64,000 nt of DNA, taken from positions 1,178,001 through 1,242,000 of the forward strand of contig NZ_CP059856.1 in assembly GCF_009193325.2 (NCBI RefSeq). Reading direction: 5' to 3'. Made by a program: the position numbers and the translations under genes. This stretch comes from Bacteroides zhangwenhongii (GTDB lineage: Bacteria; Bacteroidota; Bacteroidia; Bacteroidales; Bacteroidaceae). Under the pieces are notes generated by a model. That model worked only from the letters and a program-made list of their open reading frames with translations. It was not told the origin of the DNA and did not search any database. This document shows, in pieces, positions 44,129 through 54,160 of this stretch (position 1 is its first letter; each line of letters opens with the position of its first letter).

Positions 44129-45997
44129 ATGAAACTAAAACATATCATAAACGTTTTTTGGGCTTTCTCGCTTTGCCTAGCGGGATGTGTTGACCCTGAC
44201 GATTTGGTAAGAACCGAAAGTGAAATCACCGATCAACTCATCATTACCGGACGATTTGCAGGTAATGAGAACACTGAATATGAAGCCGTTATCGACCGTG
44301 TCAACGGTACTGCTGTAGTGCAGGCTCCTTACTACATCTCAGATACAGAACCTATTCAAGGCGATATTACTCGTATGAGACTTAAAGCTACACTTCCTGT
44401 AGGTGCCCGTTTTGATCCCCCTTTGTCGGGTATTCACAATTTAAAAGAAGGATTTTCTTCTACCTTAATTGAAGCCGATGGTTCCAAGAAAAACTACACT
44501 TTTACAGCTATTTATAAAAAGTCGGAACGTGCCAATATCATTAAGGTCGAACTAGCCAATGTACGTGCTCAGATTGTAGTAGCTGATCCTGTTGAAGAGG
44601 ATAAAAAAGGACAAATTATTATCTATAAGACCTCGTCAAGTATCGACGGAGAATTGCAAAATGCACTTATTACCATTGCTCCATGGGCGACCATTGAATC
44701 GGATGCTTACGATCCTATGACAAAAATCCTCGATTTAAGTGTGATGCCTACCGTTACTATCACAGCACAGGATGGTGTGAAGAAAACGGTATACGAAACA
44801 GTGTACAAAACTCCTGAGTTTGTGGAATATGGTGTAGGTTATGTGGCCGGGCTCTTTGGTTTCCAAACTTTGAAAGAAAATTCGCATGGTTTTGAAGTGG
44901 GTGCCAATCGTACTATGGCTGTAGTAGATGATTATCTCATCCTTAGTAATAGCAATAATTTCGTCAATATGCCGGTGTTTAACCGATATAACGGCAAGTT
45001 GCTTGATCAGGTGAAGGTAAATGTGACCGGTATACCATCTAATCGCATCATACGTGCTATTACCTCCGATGATAATGGACACATGGTAGCCATGGCTTAC
45101 GTGAGTACTCGTGCAGGAAGCTATGCCACTCCTTATACGGATGTTAATGTATGGGTATGGAAAAATGGTATAGAAAACACTCCCACATTGATACTTGATA
45201 AACCTTTCAGTGATCCAGTTTTCGATCAAGCACCTATGGGAGTTAACTGGAACTATAATATTGATATGGGTAGTTCTATTCACATCACAGGCGACATTAC
45301 TAGTGGAAAAGCTGTACTAACCACTACGTCTCCTTTCTCATATCGCATGGTATTTATCAGCTTTGTCGATGGCATAATGAGCGGCAAGGCGCATGTGGAA
45401 TTTGCTAATGTGAGTGGTGCACGTGTAGAAGACTATACGAAGATCCTTACAACTAATACGGAGAAACCTTTCAGCTACATATCTACACCAGCCAATGAAA
45501 CTAATATGGTGATTTGTGCTCCTGTTGGTGATAGTGCAGACAGAGCTTTTGCTTTTACAGTTCCCGATTCACATTATTGGGGTTGGCAAGGATTCACTAA
45601 AGGTATTGATTATGTTGATTTTAATGGCGCGAGATTGTTGGCTGTTCAGAATGGTTCAGGTTCCTTCAATGGAGCACAACGCCTTTATGTGGCTGACATC
45701 ACCAAGAATCCCAATGCTAATTCTATGAGCGATGGCTTCATCTTTGATTCACAGCAAGGCAATACAATAGGAAATGCAGATGTGCCGGGTGGCGTACCAG
45801 GTTCAGGTTACACAGCTACGGGATATACCTCTCCTTGGGCGTTCGATGGAGTGAGCAGTGTGCTTGGTGAGAATATTCCTTGTACAGGTGATGTGATTTT
45901 TGCCAAAAGTCAGGACGGATTGGCCGTACAGGTATATATGCTTACTACCGATCATGGCTTGATAGCTTTCGAACTCACAAAGTTCAAAGGCCTGTAA
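44129..45997 (+). CDS. DUF5018-like surface lipoprotein (PUL 1), probable glycan-binding protein
   Basis: A 622-residue lipoprotein (CLAGC, Cys20). The N-terminal ~200 residues hold two Ig-like beta-sandwich repeats of the DUF5018 style (YEAVIDRVNGTAVVQAPYYISDTEP...NYTFTAIYKKSERANIIKVELANV). Residues ~220-620 are beta-rich with repeating units (VGYVAGLFGFQTLKEN, DYLILSNSNNFVNMPVF) suggesting a beta-propeller. Its position right after susD is the usual place for a surface glycan-binding protein. The glycan ligand is unknown. Confidence 0.75.
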   Translation: MKLKHIINVFWAFSLCLAGCVDPDDLVRTESEITDQLIITGRFAGNENTEYEAVIDRVNGTAVVQAPYYISDTEPIQGDITRMRLKATLPVGARFDPPLSGIHNLKEGFSSTLIEADGSKKNYTFTAIYKKSERANIIKVELANVRAQIVVADPVEEDKKGQIIIYKTSSSIDGELQNALITIAPWATIESDAYDPMTKILDLSVMPTVTITAQDGVKKTVYETVYKTPEFVEYGVGYVAGLFGFQTLKENSHGFEVGANRTMAVVDDYLILSNSNNFVNMPVFNRYNGKLLDQVKVNVTGIPSNRIIRAITSDDNGHMVAMAYVSTRAGSYATPYTDVNVWVWKNGIENTPTLILDKPFSDPVFDQAPMGVNWNYNIDMGSSIHITGDITSGKAVLTTTSPFSYRMVFISFVDGIMSGKAHVEFANVSGARVEDYTKILTTNTEKPFSYISTPANETNMVICAPVGDSADRAFAFTVPDSHYWGWQGFTKGIDYVDFNGARLLAVQNGSGSFNGAQRLYVADITKNPNANSMSDGFIFDSQQGNTIGNADVPGGVPGSGYTATGYTSPWAFDGVSSVLGENIPCTGDVIFAKSQDGLAVQVYMLTTDHGLIAFELTKFKGL

Positions 45998-46066
45998 ACG
46001 ATACTTAATGTTATTTTTAATATCATTTAAACGATATTCAAACAACTATTTAAACATCATAAAACA

Positions 46067-47269
46067 ATGAATAAGAAATGTATGAAAAAGATTGTTCTTA
46101 CTTTTGTATCACTACTGATGGGAGGTTTATGCTCAGTATTGGTAGCTTGTTCCGATGAGGAACACACCGTTCCTGTTTTTCCAGAAGACGGCAGTGGAGA
46201 AATTGAAATTAAGCCCGACCAGAAATACGATTGGGAAACCAACCGTCAGTCAATCTTGGCTAATACCGATATGGTACTTTTTTACTCGGGTGGTGACCAA
46301 CGTCCCATTTGGACGCAGGAACGCGCTCAACCCTATATTACTTATGTAGACGAGCAAAACACTTCACACTGGTTCTTTGATAGCTTCCTCATGCTTGAAA
46401 TCCTCAATACTTCCGACAATTGGCAAACGGTGAGAGAGTATACCAAGGGGATGCGCTATGAATCAGCCACCAAGGCTGAGTGGATGAAACTCATCGATTG
46501 TTATTTCAATTCAGAAACTGGTATTGCAGCTATCGAAGCCGGTGTAAAGAAAGCAATGACTACCATGGGGGCGCCTGCGTACAAACGCCAAGTAATAATT
46601 GGCATTCCTGAGCCTATTGACGTACAGAATGAATTGGTGTCAGGTTCGTCGAGTGTATATTGGGGTGAGATTGATAATATGTCGCTCGACTTCTCCAAAC
46701 CAGCCGACCGTGTGAAGGCTTGTAAGTGGTTCATCGATCAAGTGCGTGCCCGTTTCAGCGAGAAGGAGTATCAATATGTCGACTTAGCCGGATTCTATTG
46801 GATTGCCGAGGATGCTTCACATACCGGAAATATCATTACTCCCATTGCCAACTATCTGAACGAACTGAAATATAGTTTCAACTGGATTCCGTTCTTCAAT
46901 TCCGATGGTCACGAGTCTTGGAAAGAACTGGGATTTCACTATGCTTACTACCAGCCCAATTACTATTTTGATGATAAAATACCTCTTACACGTCTTGATG
47001 AAGCCTGCAAAGAAGCTTTGCGTTGTAATATGCAGATGGAGATAGAGTTTGAGGACGATGTGTTGGCAGCTCACGGCAAAGCTTACCGTTTGGAAAACTA
47101 TATGGCAAAATTCAAGGAGTATGGTGTATGGGAAAAATGCCGCTTGGCTTACTATCAGAGTAATAACGCATTGCTTACCTTGAAGTACTCTAGTGAACCG
47201 GCTGACGTGGCTCTTTATCATAAGTTCTGCAAGTTTGTTATAGAACGTCCTATCCGTGATTCACATTAA
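46067..47269 (+). CDS. DUF4855-like lipoprotein (PUL 1)
   Basis: A 400-residue lipoprotein (LVAC, Cys28 from the ATG at 46067; the ATG at 46082 is also possible). A linker to ~50 is followed by a domain beginning NRQSILANTDMVLFYSGGDQRPIW and continuing QPYITYVDEQNTSHWFFDSFLML, AYKRQVIIGIPEP, YQYVDLAGFYWIAEDASHTGNII and MQMEIEFEDDVLAAHG. This matches my memory of DUF4855, a TIM-barrel-like domain of unknown activity; the Glu/Asp in WIAEDAS and MEIEFEDD could be catalytic. A close paralogue lies at 58649-59845 in the same relative PUL position. Confidence 0.75.
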   Translation: MNKKCMKKIVLTFVSLLMGGLCSVLVACSDEEHTVPVFPEDGSGEIEIKPDQKYDWETNRQSILANTDMVLFYSGGDQRPIWTQERAQPYITYVDEQNTSHWFFDSFLMLEILNTSDNWQTVREYTKGMRYESATKAEWMKLIDCYFNSETGIAAIEAGVKKAMTTMGAPAYKRQVIIGIPEPIDVQNELVSGSSSVYWGEIDNMSLDFSKPADRVKACKWFIDQVRARFSEKEYQYVDLAGFYWIAEDASHTGNIITPIANYLNELKYSFNWIPFFNSDGHESWKELGFHYAYYQPNYYFDDKIPLTRLDEACKEALRCNMQMEIEFEDDVLAAHGKAYRLENYMAKFKEYGVWEKCRLAYYQSNNALLTLKYSSEPADVALYHKFCKFVIERPIRDSH

Positions 47270-47294
47270 CAAGTATATTTCACATTTGCAATCG

Positions 47295-47318
47295 AGGGTG
47301 TCCGAAGAAGGACACCCT
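47295..47318 (+). terminator. Hairpin inside PUL 1 between DUF4855 and GH89 genes
   Basis: AGGGTGTCC (47295-47303) pairs perfectly with GGACACCCT (47310-47318) over a 6-nt loop. Only a weak A/T-rich tail (TAAAATTCTT) follows, so it may be a partial terminator or an mRNA processing/stability site that lowers expression of the distal enzymes. Confidence 0.6.
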
Positions 47319-47363
47319 TAAAATTCTTATAAAAAACATTTTCCTCGTATTTGAATAGACGAT

Positions 47364-49571
47364 ATGCTTATGAACAATAAATACTTTTATCTTATACTAC
47401 TTTTTTTTATGGTGAGTTGCCAAAGAAATCAAGATCCGGCTACAAATACACTTAGTGAAATGTGCGAACGTTTGTTTCCTCAATATGCTCACTCTTTCCA
47501 ATTTCAACTTCTGACTGATTCTGTAGATATAGACCGCTTTACACTTGAGTCTGACAATGGGAAGATTCTGATTAAAGGAAACAACCGGAATTCATTGGCC
47601 GTAGGACTAAACCATTATTTGAAGTATTACTGTCAGGCACATGTCTCTTGGTATGCTTCGGATAGTGTAGTAATGCCTGCTCAACTACCTGAAGTAGAAG
47701 CTCCCGTTATTTTACGTTCAAAGTGTAAGAATCGTTTCTTTCTTAATTATTGCACCTTTGGCTACTCTATGCCCTACTGGAAATGGAGTGATTGGGAACG
47801 ACTTATTGACTGGATGGCTCTGAATGGAGTAACCATGCCGTTGGCTATCACCGGTCAAGAGTCTATATGGTATAAAGTATGGACGGAGATGGGACTGTCT
47901 GATGAGGAGGTTCGTACTTATTTTACAGGTCCGGCTCACCTTCCCTGGCATCGTATGTCAAACGTCGATTATTGGCAAAGTCCGCTACCTCAATCATGGT
48001 TGGCAGACCAAGAAAAACTACAGAAGTTAATTCTTGAACGTGAACGGGCTTTTGATATGACTCCCATTCTACCTGCTTTTGCAGGACATGTTCCCGCTGA
48101 ACTAAAAGAACTTTATCCGGAAGCCAAGATCTACACAATGAGTCAATGGGGAGGATACGATGAAAAGTATCGTAGTCACTTCATTGATCCCATGGATTCG
48201 CTTTATTCAGTCATTCAACGTCGTTTTTTAGAGGAACAGACAAAAGTGTATGGCACCAACCACATTTATGGTATCGATCCTTTCAATGAAGTAGACTCAC
48301 CCAACTGGAACGAGGAGTTTTTGTCTAATGTATCTGATAAAATTTATAAATCGATCCAAGGTGTGGATTCTGCTGCTCAATGGTTACAGATGACGTGGAT
48401 GTTTTATCATGCCAAAGAGAAATGGACTCAACCCCGTATCAAATCCTTTTTAAATGCTGTTCCTCAAGATAAACTGATTTTACTTGATTATTATTGTGAT
48501 TATACAGAAATATGGCGTGATACAGAGCAATACTACGGGAAACCTTATATTTGGTGTTATTTAGGGAATTTTGGTGGAAACACTTTTTTAGCTGGTGACC
48601 TGAATGATGTAGATTTTAAAATTGATCGGCTTTTCAAAGAAGGAGGCGATAACGTATATGGTTTGGGAGTGACGCTTGAAGGTCTTGATGTAAATCCTTT
48701 AATGTATGAATTCGTTTTTGAACGTGCATGGCAAAATTCAATGCCTGTCCACCAGTGGATTGCAAATTGGGCCCAATGCAGAGGGGGGAATGTAGATAAT
48801 CATATTGTTAAAGCATGGAAACAACTATATGAGAAGATCTATACTTCAGCAGCCCTTTGCGGACAAGCAGTATTGATGAATGCTCGTCCACAGTTAGAAG
48901 GTGTAGAAGGATGGAACACACTTCCCGGGTACGATTATAAAAATATCGATTTGTGGGAAATCTGGAAAGAGTTGCTGAAAGCTGAAGAAGTATATCATTC
49001 TGAATATCATTTTGATGTAATTAATGTGGGAAGGCAAGTTTTAGGTAATCTTTTTGCTGACTATCGTGATAAGTTTACCGATTGCTATCGGAAAAAAGAT
49101 TTGGAAGGAACTAAGGTGTGGGGACAGCGTATGGACCAACTTTTGCTCGATGTAGATCGATTGCTCTGCTGCAGTCCTGTTTTCTCAATAGGCAAATGGA
49201 TAAAAGATGCCAGAGATTTTGCAGTGAATGAACAAGAACAAAAATATTATGAAGAAAATGCACGGTGCATTCTTACGGTATGGGGACAGAAAGATACCCA
49301 GCTGAACGATTATGCCAATAGAGGATGGGGAGGATTGACACGTACATTCTACAGGGAACGCTGGAAACGTTTCACAGAAGAAGTAATTGCCGCTATGACC
49401 AGGCATAAAAACTTTGATGAAGAGAAATTTCATCAGGATATTACACAGTTTGAGTATGAGTGGACATTGAAAAATGAAGATTTTCCAATCATTTCTGAAG
49501 AAAATCCAATATCTTTGGCTAAAGAACTGATATTAAAATATGATGATGACTTCTGCTCATTATATCCGTAA
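47364..49571 (+). CDS. GH89 alpha-N-acetylglucosaminidase
   Basis: A 735-residue lipoprotein (MVSC, Cys19) of the NAGLU family. An N-terminal small alpha/beta domain (~30-110) is followed by the catalytic TIM barrel with NGVTMPLAITGQESIWY (about 154-170), YGIDPFNEVDSP with the probable acid/base Glu309, and GVTLEGLDVNPLMYEFVFERAW with the probable nucleophile Glu439, then the helical C-domain. Family members release terminal alpha-linked GlcNAc, for example from heparan-type chains or GlcNAc-alpha-1,4-Gal caps of gastric mucin O-glycans. Length fits the family. Confidence 0.9.
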   Translation: MLMNNKYFYLILLFFMVSCQRNQDPATNTLSEMCERLFPQYAHSFQFQLLTDSVDIDRFTLESDNGKILIKGNNRNSLAVGLNHYLKYYCQAHVSWYASDSVVMPAQLPEVEAPVILRSKCKNRFFLNYCTFGYSMPYWKWSDWERLIDWMALNGVTMPLAITGQESIWYKVWTEMGLSDEEVRTYFTGPAHLPWHRMSNVDYWQSPLPQSWLADQEKLQKLILERERAFDMTPILPAFAGHVPAELKELYPEAKIYTMSQWGGYDEKYRSHFIDPMDSLYSVIQRRFLEEQTKVYGTNHIYGIDPFNEVDSPNWNEEFLSNVSDKIYKSIQGVDSAAQWLQMTWMFYHAKEKWTQPRIKSFLNAVPQDKLILLDYYCDYTEIWRDTEQYYGKPYIWCYLGNFGGNTFLAGDLNDVDFKIDRLFKEGGDNVYGLGVTLEGLDVNPLMYEFVFERAWQNSMPVHQWIANWAQCRGGNVDNHIVKAWKQLYEKIYTSAALCGQAVLMNARPQLEGVEGWNTLPGYDYKNIDLWEIWKELLKAEEVYHSEYHFDVINVGRQVLGNLFADYRDKFTDCYRKKDLEGTKVWGQRMDQLLLDVDRLLCCSPVFSIGKWIKDARDFAVNEQEQKYYEENARCILTVWGQKDTQLNDYANRGWGGLTRTFYRERWKRFTEEVIAAMTRHKNFDEEKFHQDITQFEYEWTLKNEDFPIISEENPISLAKELILKYDDDFCSLYP

Positions 49572-49594
49572 TTGTTAACTAAATTTTCGTAACT

Positions 49595-52174
49595 ATGAAA
49601 TTTATAATTAAAGATATTCTGATCATATGCTTATTTTGTTGTGCCTCTTCATTGAATGCACAGCATGCATTTCCATACAAGAATCCATCACTTCCCACTG
49701 AAGAACGGGTAAACGATCTGTTGAACCGTATGACATTGCAGGAAAAAATAGCTCAAATCAGCCATTTGCAATCGTGGGATGTATTTGACGGACAAAAGCT
49801 CAATACCGCCAAGTTAGCAAAGATGTGTGGTGATAAAGGGTATGGCTTCTTCGAAGGTTTTCCACTCACGGCAGCGCAATGCAGGAAGAATTTCCGCATT
49901 ATTCAAACCTATTTGCTGGAGCAGACACGTCTGGGTATTCCGGGTTTTTCGGTAGCGGAGTCACTTCATGGAGTGGTGCATGAAGGTTCTACTATCTATC
50001 CGCAGAATATAGCTATAGGCAGTACATTTAATCCTGAATTGGCTTATGAAATGACAAAGCATATTGCGGGTGAACTTAATACAATTGGGGTAAAACAAGT
50101 GTTAGCTCCTTGTATAGATGTAGCTCGTGAGTTACGTTGGGGCAGAGTGGAAGAATCGTTTAGTGAGGACCCCTTCCTTTGTGCTCGTATGGCTGTAGCA
50201 GAGGTTAAAGGATATATGGATCATGGCATTTCACCAATGGCAAAGCATTACGGACCGCATGGAAATCCATTGGGCGGATTAAATCTGGCATCAGTGGAGT
50301 GTGGCATTCGTGATTTATTTGATGTCTATCTGAAACCTTTTGAAGCCATACTGGCTGAAACCGATATTTTAGCAGTTATGTCAAGCTACAATGCTTGGAA
50401 CCGCGAACCCAATTCAGCTTCCAAATTTATGCTAACTGATATTTTACGTAACCGTTTTGGCTTCCGAGGCTATGTTTACTCAGATTGGGGAGTTATTGAT
50501 ATGTTGAAAAACTTTCACGAAACAGCTGGTAATGATTTTGATGCTGCCAGTCAAGTACTTACGGCTGGTTTGGATGTTGAAGCGTCGAGTCTCTGTTTCA
50601 AATCGCTTGAGAGTAAAGTGCTGGCTGGTGAGTTTGATGTACGCTATATCGACCGGGCGGTGAAACGTGTGTTACGTGCTAAATTTGAATTAGGTTTGTT
50701 TGAAGACCCTTACCTTGAGAAAAATTCATATCGTTGGCCGTTACGTGCCAAAGAGTGTGTTTCACTTTCACGTCAGATTGCTGATGAGTCGACAGTACTT
50801 CTGAAAAACGAAGGTAATTTACTTCCATTGGATATAAAGAAACTCCGGTCGGTGGCAGTAATTGGTCCTAATGCAGACTGTGTGCAATTTGGCGATTATA
50901 CATGGAGTAAAAACAAAGAAGATGGTATCACACCGTTACAAGGCATCTGTCGTTTGGCAGGCAAAAAGGTGAAAGTGAACTATGCCCAAGGCTGTTCTAT
51001 CGCTTCGTTTGATCAATCAGGCATTGAAGAAGCTGTATGTGCGGCTCAACAGAGTGATGTTGCATTACTGTTTGTTGGCAGTTCAAGTACCGCTTTTGTA
51101 CGCCACAGCAGTGCCCCTTCTACTAGTGGCGAGGGAATTGATTTAAGTGGTGTTGAATTGACTGGTGCTCAAGAAGAACTGATTGAAGCGGTCTGTGCAA
51201 CAGGTAAACCGGTAGTCCTAATATTGGTAGCCGGTAAACCGTTTGCTATACCTTTCGCTAAGAAAAATGTTCCGGCTATTTTAGTTCAATGGTATGCTGG
51301 AGAACAAGCAGGTAATTCCATTGCCGATATTCTCTTTGGTAAAGTAAATCCATCAGGGAAAATTAGTTTTTCCTTTCCTCAAAGCTCCGGTCACCTTCCC
51401 GCTTTTTACAATCATTTGACCACCGACAAGGGATTCTATAAAGAGCCCGGAACTTATGAAACGCCGGGACGAGATTATGTATTTTCTTCTCCGAACCCTC
51501 TTTGGGCTTTTGGTCATGGATTGAGTTATACTACATTTGATTTGGTTTCAGCGATTGCCGATAAAACTCACTATCAAGCTCATGATACCATAGCCGTAAA
51601 AGTAAAGATTGCAAACAGTGGAGAAGTTGTCGGCAAAGAAGTCGTTCAACTTTACATACGTGATGTTGTCAGTACTGTTATGACACCGGTAAAGCAGCTG
51701 AAAGCATTTGAAAAGATAAGTTTGAATCCGGCCGAAACGAAAGAGATCACATTGAAAGTCCCCGTACACGAACTCTACCTGACCGATAATATCGGTAATC
51801 GCTACTTGGAACCCGGGACTTTTGAGATAAAAGTGGGCACTGCATCAGATCGCATAGTCCATCGTATTTCTATCGAAGTAGGGAGTAAACTTGAGAAGAC
51901 TCCTGTAGTTGATTCTCCTCAAATCATTAAAGTCACGCCAAGTGGTGAATTTATTACTGTACAGGGATTTGTACGTGATGCACAAGCCACTCCGGTAGCT
52001 TATGTTACGGTTCGTGCCATTTCATCCGGTCAGGAGACTCAAACTGATGAAAAGGGATTTTATTCTATCAACCTTCGGACTGATGATTCCATAGCTTTTG
52101 TCAAAGCAAGATTCATCACTCAACAAATGGAGGTGAAAGGACGCAAAAATATTAATATCAGATTAGTGAAGTAA
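49595..52174 (+). CDS. GH3 beta-glycosidase with C-terminal carboxypeptidase-like domain (PUL 1)
   Basis: An 859-residue exported enzyme (signal peptide to SLNAQ, about residue 23). The GH3 barrel holds AESLHGVVHEGSTIYPQ (121-137), KHYGPHG and the nucleophile Asp297 in RGYVYSDWGV. The second alpha/beta domain has LLKNEGNLLPLD and VGSSSTAFVRHSSAPSTSGEGIDLSG. A fibronectin-III-like domain sits near 660-770. The last ~75 residues (ITVQGFVRDAQATPVAYVTVRAI...TDEKGFYSI) form a CarboxypepD_reg-like domain, unusual for GH3. Closely similar to the enzyme at 56033-58630. Substrate linkage cannot be read from the sequence. Confidence 0.9.
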   Translation: MKFIIKDILIICLFCCASSLNAQHAFPYKNPSLPTEERVNDLLNRMTLQEKIAQISHLQSWDVFDGQKLNTAKLAKMCGDKGYGFFEGFPLTAAQCRKNFRIIQTYLLEQTRLGIPGFSVAESLHGVVHEGSTIYPQNIAIGSTFNPELAYEMTKHIAGELNTIGVKQVLAPCIDVARELRWGRVEESFSEDPFLCARMAVAEVKGYMDHGISPMAKHYGPHGNPLGGLNLASVECGIRDLFDVYLKPFEAILAETDILAVMSSYNAWNREPNSASKFMLTDILRNRFGFRGYVYSDWGVIDMLKNFHETAGNDFDAASQVLTAGLDVEASSLCFKSLESKVLAGEFDVRYIDRAVKRVLRAKFELGLFEDPYLEKNSYRWPLRAKECVSLSRQIADESTVLLKNEGNLLPLDIKKLRSVAVIGPNADCVQFGDYTWSKNKEDGITPLQGICRLAGKKVKVNYAQGCSIASFDQSGIEEAVCAAQQSDVALLFVGSSSTAFVRHSSAPSTSGEGIDLSGVELTGAQEELIEAVCATGKPVVLILVAGKPFAIPFAKKNVPAILVQWYAGEQAGNSIADILFGKVNPSGKISFSFPQSSGHLPAFYNHLTTDKGFYKEPGTYETPGRDYVFSSPNPLWAFGHGLSYTTFDLVSAIADKTHYQAHDTIAVKVKIANSGEVVGKEVVQLYIRDVVSTVMTPVKQLKAFEKISLNPAETKEITLKVPVHELYLTDNIGNRYLEPGTFEIKVGTASDRIVHRISIEVGSKLEKTPVVDSPQIIKVTPSGEFITVQGFVRDAQATPVAYVTVRAISSGQETQTDEKGFYSINLRTDDSIAFVKARFITQQMEVKGRKNINIRLVK

Positions 52175-52195
52175 AGAACTTTAATTATATATACT

Positions 52196-53278
52196 ATGTC
52201 ATTTTCAATTTATAGGAGGATAGCAAACCTTATTTTATTACTTGTGGCAAGTAATCTGTCAGCTCAGGTAACCTACTATGATGCGGCTGAATTCCAACTA
52301 TTGGGAAAGGCTACCGCTGCTACCACAGAGCGGTATGTACGTTTGCCTGATTCATTGGAACATATTTCTCGCTTACCGTTGTGGCAACTAAGTCGGAATT
52401 CATCGGGTATGGCAGTGCGTTTCCGAAGCAATTCGACTCAAGTTGCAGTAAAATGGGAATCATTGTTTAACTTCCATATGGATCATATGACTGATGTAGC
52501 AGTGAAAGGACTTGACCTCTATTGTCTGGAAGGAAAGAACTGGTACTTTGTGAATAGTGCTCGCCCCATGGGAAAAAGTACGGAATCTAGCCTCATCAGC
52601 GGTATGGAAGCTAAAGAACGGGAGTTTATGATTTATTTACCGCTATACGACGGACTGGTTTCTTTGTCGATTGGAATCGATGCTGACGCCAGTATCAATC
52701 AGCCCGCAAAGGAAAGTCCTATACGTGAAAAACCTGTAGTATTTTATGGAACCAGCATTCTTCAAGGCGGATGTGCCTCCCGTCCAGGCATGGCTCACAC
52801 CAATATTATCTCACGCCGTTTGAATCGGGAATGTATCAATCTCGGGTTTAGTGGCAATGCTTTTCTTGATCTTGGAGTAGCTCAAGTGATGGCTGGAGTA
52901 GATGCCGGTGTTTTCGTGCTTGATTTTGTACCTAATGTCACGGTTGAGCAGATGAATGAGCGAATGGAGAAGTTTTACCGTATACTTCGTGACAGGCATC
53001 CTCATACACCTGTCATCTTTATTGAAGATCCACAGTTCATGGACTCCTACTACAATAACGACAATGCTCTGAAAATTAAGACTTTGAATGATACCTTACG
53101 TCGTGTATTTAATGAGTTGAAAAAAGGAAAAGAGAAAAATATATACTATATATCCTCAAAGATGATGCTTGGAAGCGATCGTGAGGCAACAGTAGATGGC
53201 ATTCATTTTACCGATGTGGGTATGATGCGTTATGCTGATCTGGTGACTCCTGTGATTAAAAAGATACTTAAAAAATAG
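52196..53278 (+). CDS. SGNH/GDSL-type esterase with N-terminal beta domain (PUL 1)
   Basis: A 360-residue exported protein (signal peptide to NLSAQ, about residue 23). A jelly-roll-like N-domain (about 30-175) precedes an SGNH hydrolase domain with PVVFYGTSILQGGCASRPG (catalytic Ser in GTS), NLGFSGNAFLDLGVA (Gly/Asn of the oxyanion hole), and DGIHFTDVGMMRY carrying the Asp and His of the triad. It probably removes acetyl or similar ester groups from the glycan so that the exo-glycosidases can act. Last gene of PUL 1, 21 bp after the GH3 gene. Confidence 0.88.
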   Translation: MSFSIYRRIANLILLLVASNLSAQVTYYDAAEFQLLGKATAATTERYVRLPDSLEHISRLPLWQLSRNSSGMAVRFRSNSTQVAVKWESLFNFHMDHMTDVAVKGLDLYCLEGKNWYFVNSARPMGKSTESSLISGMEAKEREFMIYLPLYDGLVSLSIGIDADASINQPAKESPIREKPVVFYGTSILQGGCASRPGMAHTNIISRRLNRECINLGFSGNAFLDLGVAQVMAGVDAGVFVLDFVPNVTVEQMNERMEKFYRILRDRHPHTPVIFIEDPQFMDSYYNNDNALKIKTLNDTLRRVFNELKKGKEKNIYYISSKMMLGSDREATVDGIHFTDVGMMRYADLVTPVIKKILKK

Positions 53279-53283
53279 TGGTT

Positions 53284-53734
53284 TTATGGCTCATTCACTA
53301 TTAACTTTGTTTGACAACGAACGATATGGGAAAGAGTAATGTCTGTCAATGAGATGCTGAGAATTTGCAAGACTTCATAGGTCGAGCGTCTCAAGTTCAT
53401 ATCATGTTGGACAATAGCCACAAGACAGTATGTTGTAATAGCCACACTGATTTGTATGCGAACAGCGTTCTCCGTTGTGCCCCAGAATTTCTTTATCTTA
53501 AGATGTTGCTTGAACCATTTGAAGAACAGTTCAACCAACCATCTTTTCTTATGAAGATTGGCGACATCCAATGCTGAAAGATGACATTGCTGTGGAATCG
53601 TGCCTCGATGCAGTGGTTACAGTATAGAAGGCAGGAACTTGTGCTTCGTTCAAAAAAGCGGTTAGTTGAGAGAAAACATATTTATCTTGCAACTTTGCAG
53701 TCATTTGTATTCGACTGCAAAGTTGCAAAATCAA
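53284..53734 (-). pseudogene. Collapsed IS4-type transposase
   Basis: Pieces of one transposase survive in two frames on the minus strand. An N-terminal scrap (DKYVFSQLTAFLNEAQ, upstream of 53700) is joined directly to a middle scrap (PAFYTVTTASRHDSTAM, near 53600). After a frame change comes the C-terminus (LHKKRWLVELFFKWFKQHLK...QISVAITTYCLVAIVQHD, 53571-53284), which holds the family's W-x-VELFFKWFKQ motif. Most of the catalytic domain is deleted, so it cannot move. It lies directly after the last gene of PUL 1. Confidence 0.8.
53687..53728. repeat. 16-bp perfect inverted repeat at the 5' end of the IS4 remnant
   Basis: TTGCAACTTTGCAGTC and GACTGCAAAGTTGCAA flank a 10-nt loop. It spans the transposase start and could be an end structure that blocks read-through transcription into the element. 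Confidence 0.7.
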
Positions 53735-54123
53735 GTCCGTTTCATTTCGAATAACCGTATAATTGACTATACTTCAATAATTTCAAAGAACTATTTATCC
53801 ACTTTTACGGGACAGTAGTGATATGGACTAATAAAATCGTCTTGGAAACGTAATGACAATGAAATTACTTTAGAACCTGTTTTACCTGACTAAAGCATAG
53901 CTTTAGGGAATGAAAAGCTTAGCTTTAGACTGACTAAACCTATGCTTTTGAGAGTCAATAAAAGGTATATCTGTTCTGTCTACAGAAATAGCATGTATCC
54001 CCTTCACCTTTTACATCGCCCTGTTCATCGAGGATAGCGGGTGAAGGGCACTCTTTCACCCACCTTTCATCAGTGCACCTGTTTGGTAAGCGTCTCCGCG
54101 CTTCTCTATAGTGTGATAAAATA
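53735..54123. other. Non-coding junction between IS remnants
   Basis: About 390 bp without a credible gene. It contains repeated TAGCTTTAG-type words near 53900-53950 and a long-range inverted pair CCCTTCACC (54000-54008) / GGGTGAAGGG (54039-54048). Likely debris of one or more insertion sequences between the two PULs. Confidence 0.5.
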
Positions 54124-54160
54124 AAAAGGCTAATGAGCCCTTTTTATCCATTAGCCTTTT
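54124..54160. terminator. Bidirectional terminator-like hairpin
   Basis: AAAAGGCTAATG (54124-54135) and CATTAGCCTTTT (54149-54160) are perfect inverted repeats with A/T tracts on both outer sides. It overlaps the 3' end of the IS66 fragment and could end transcription from both convergent PULs. Confidence 0.65.
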
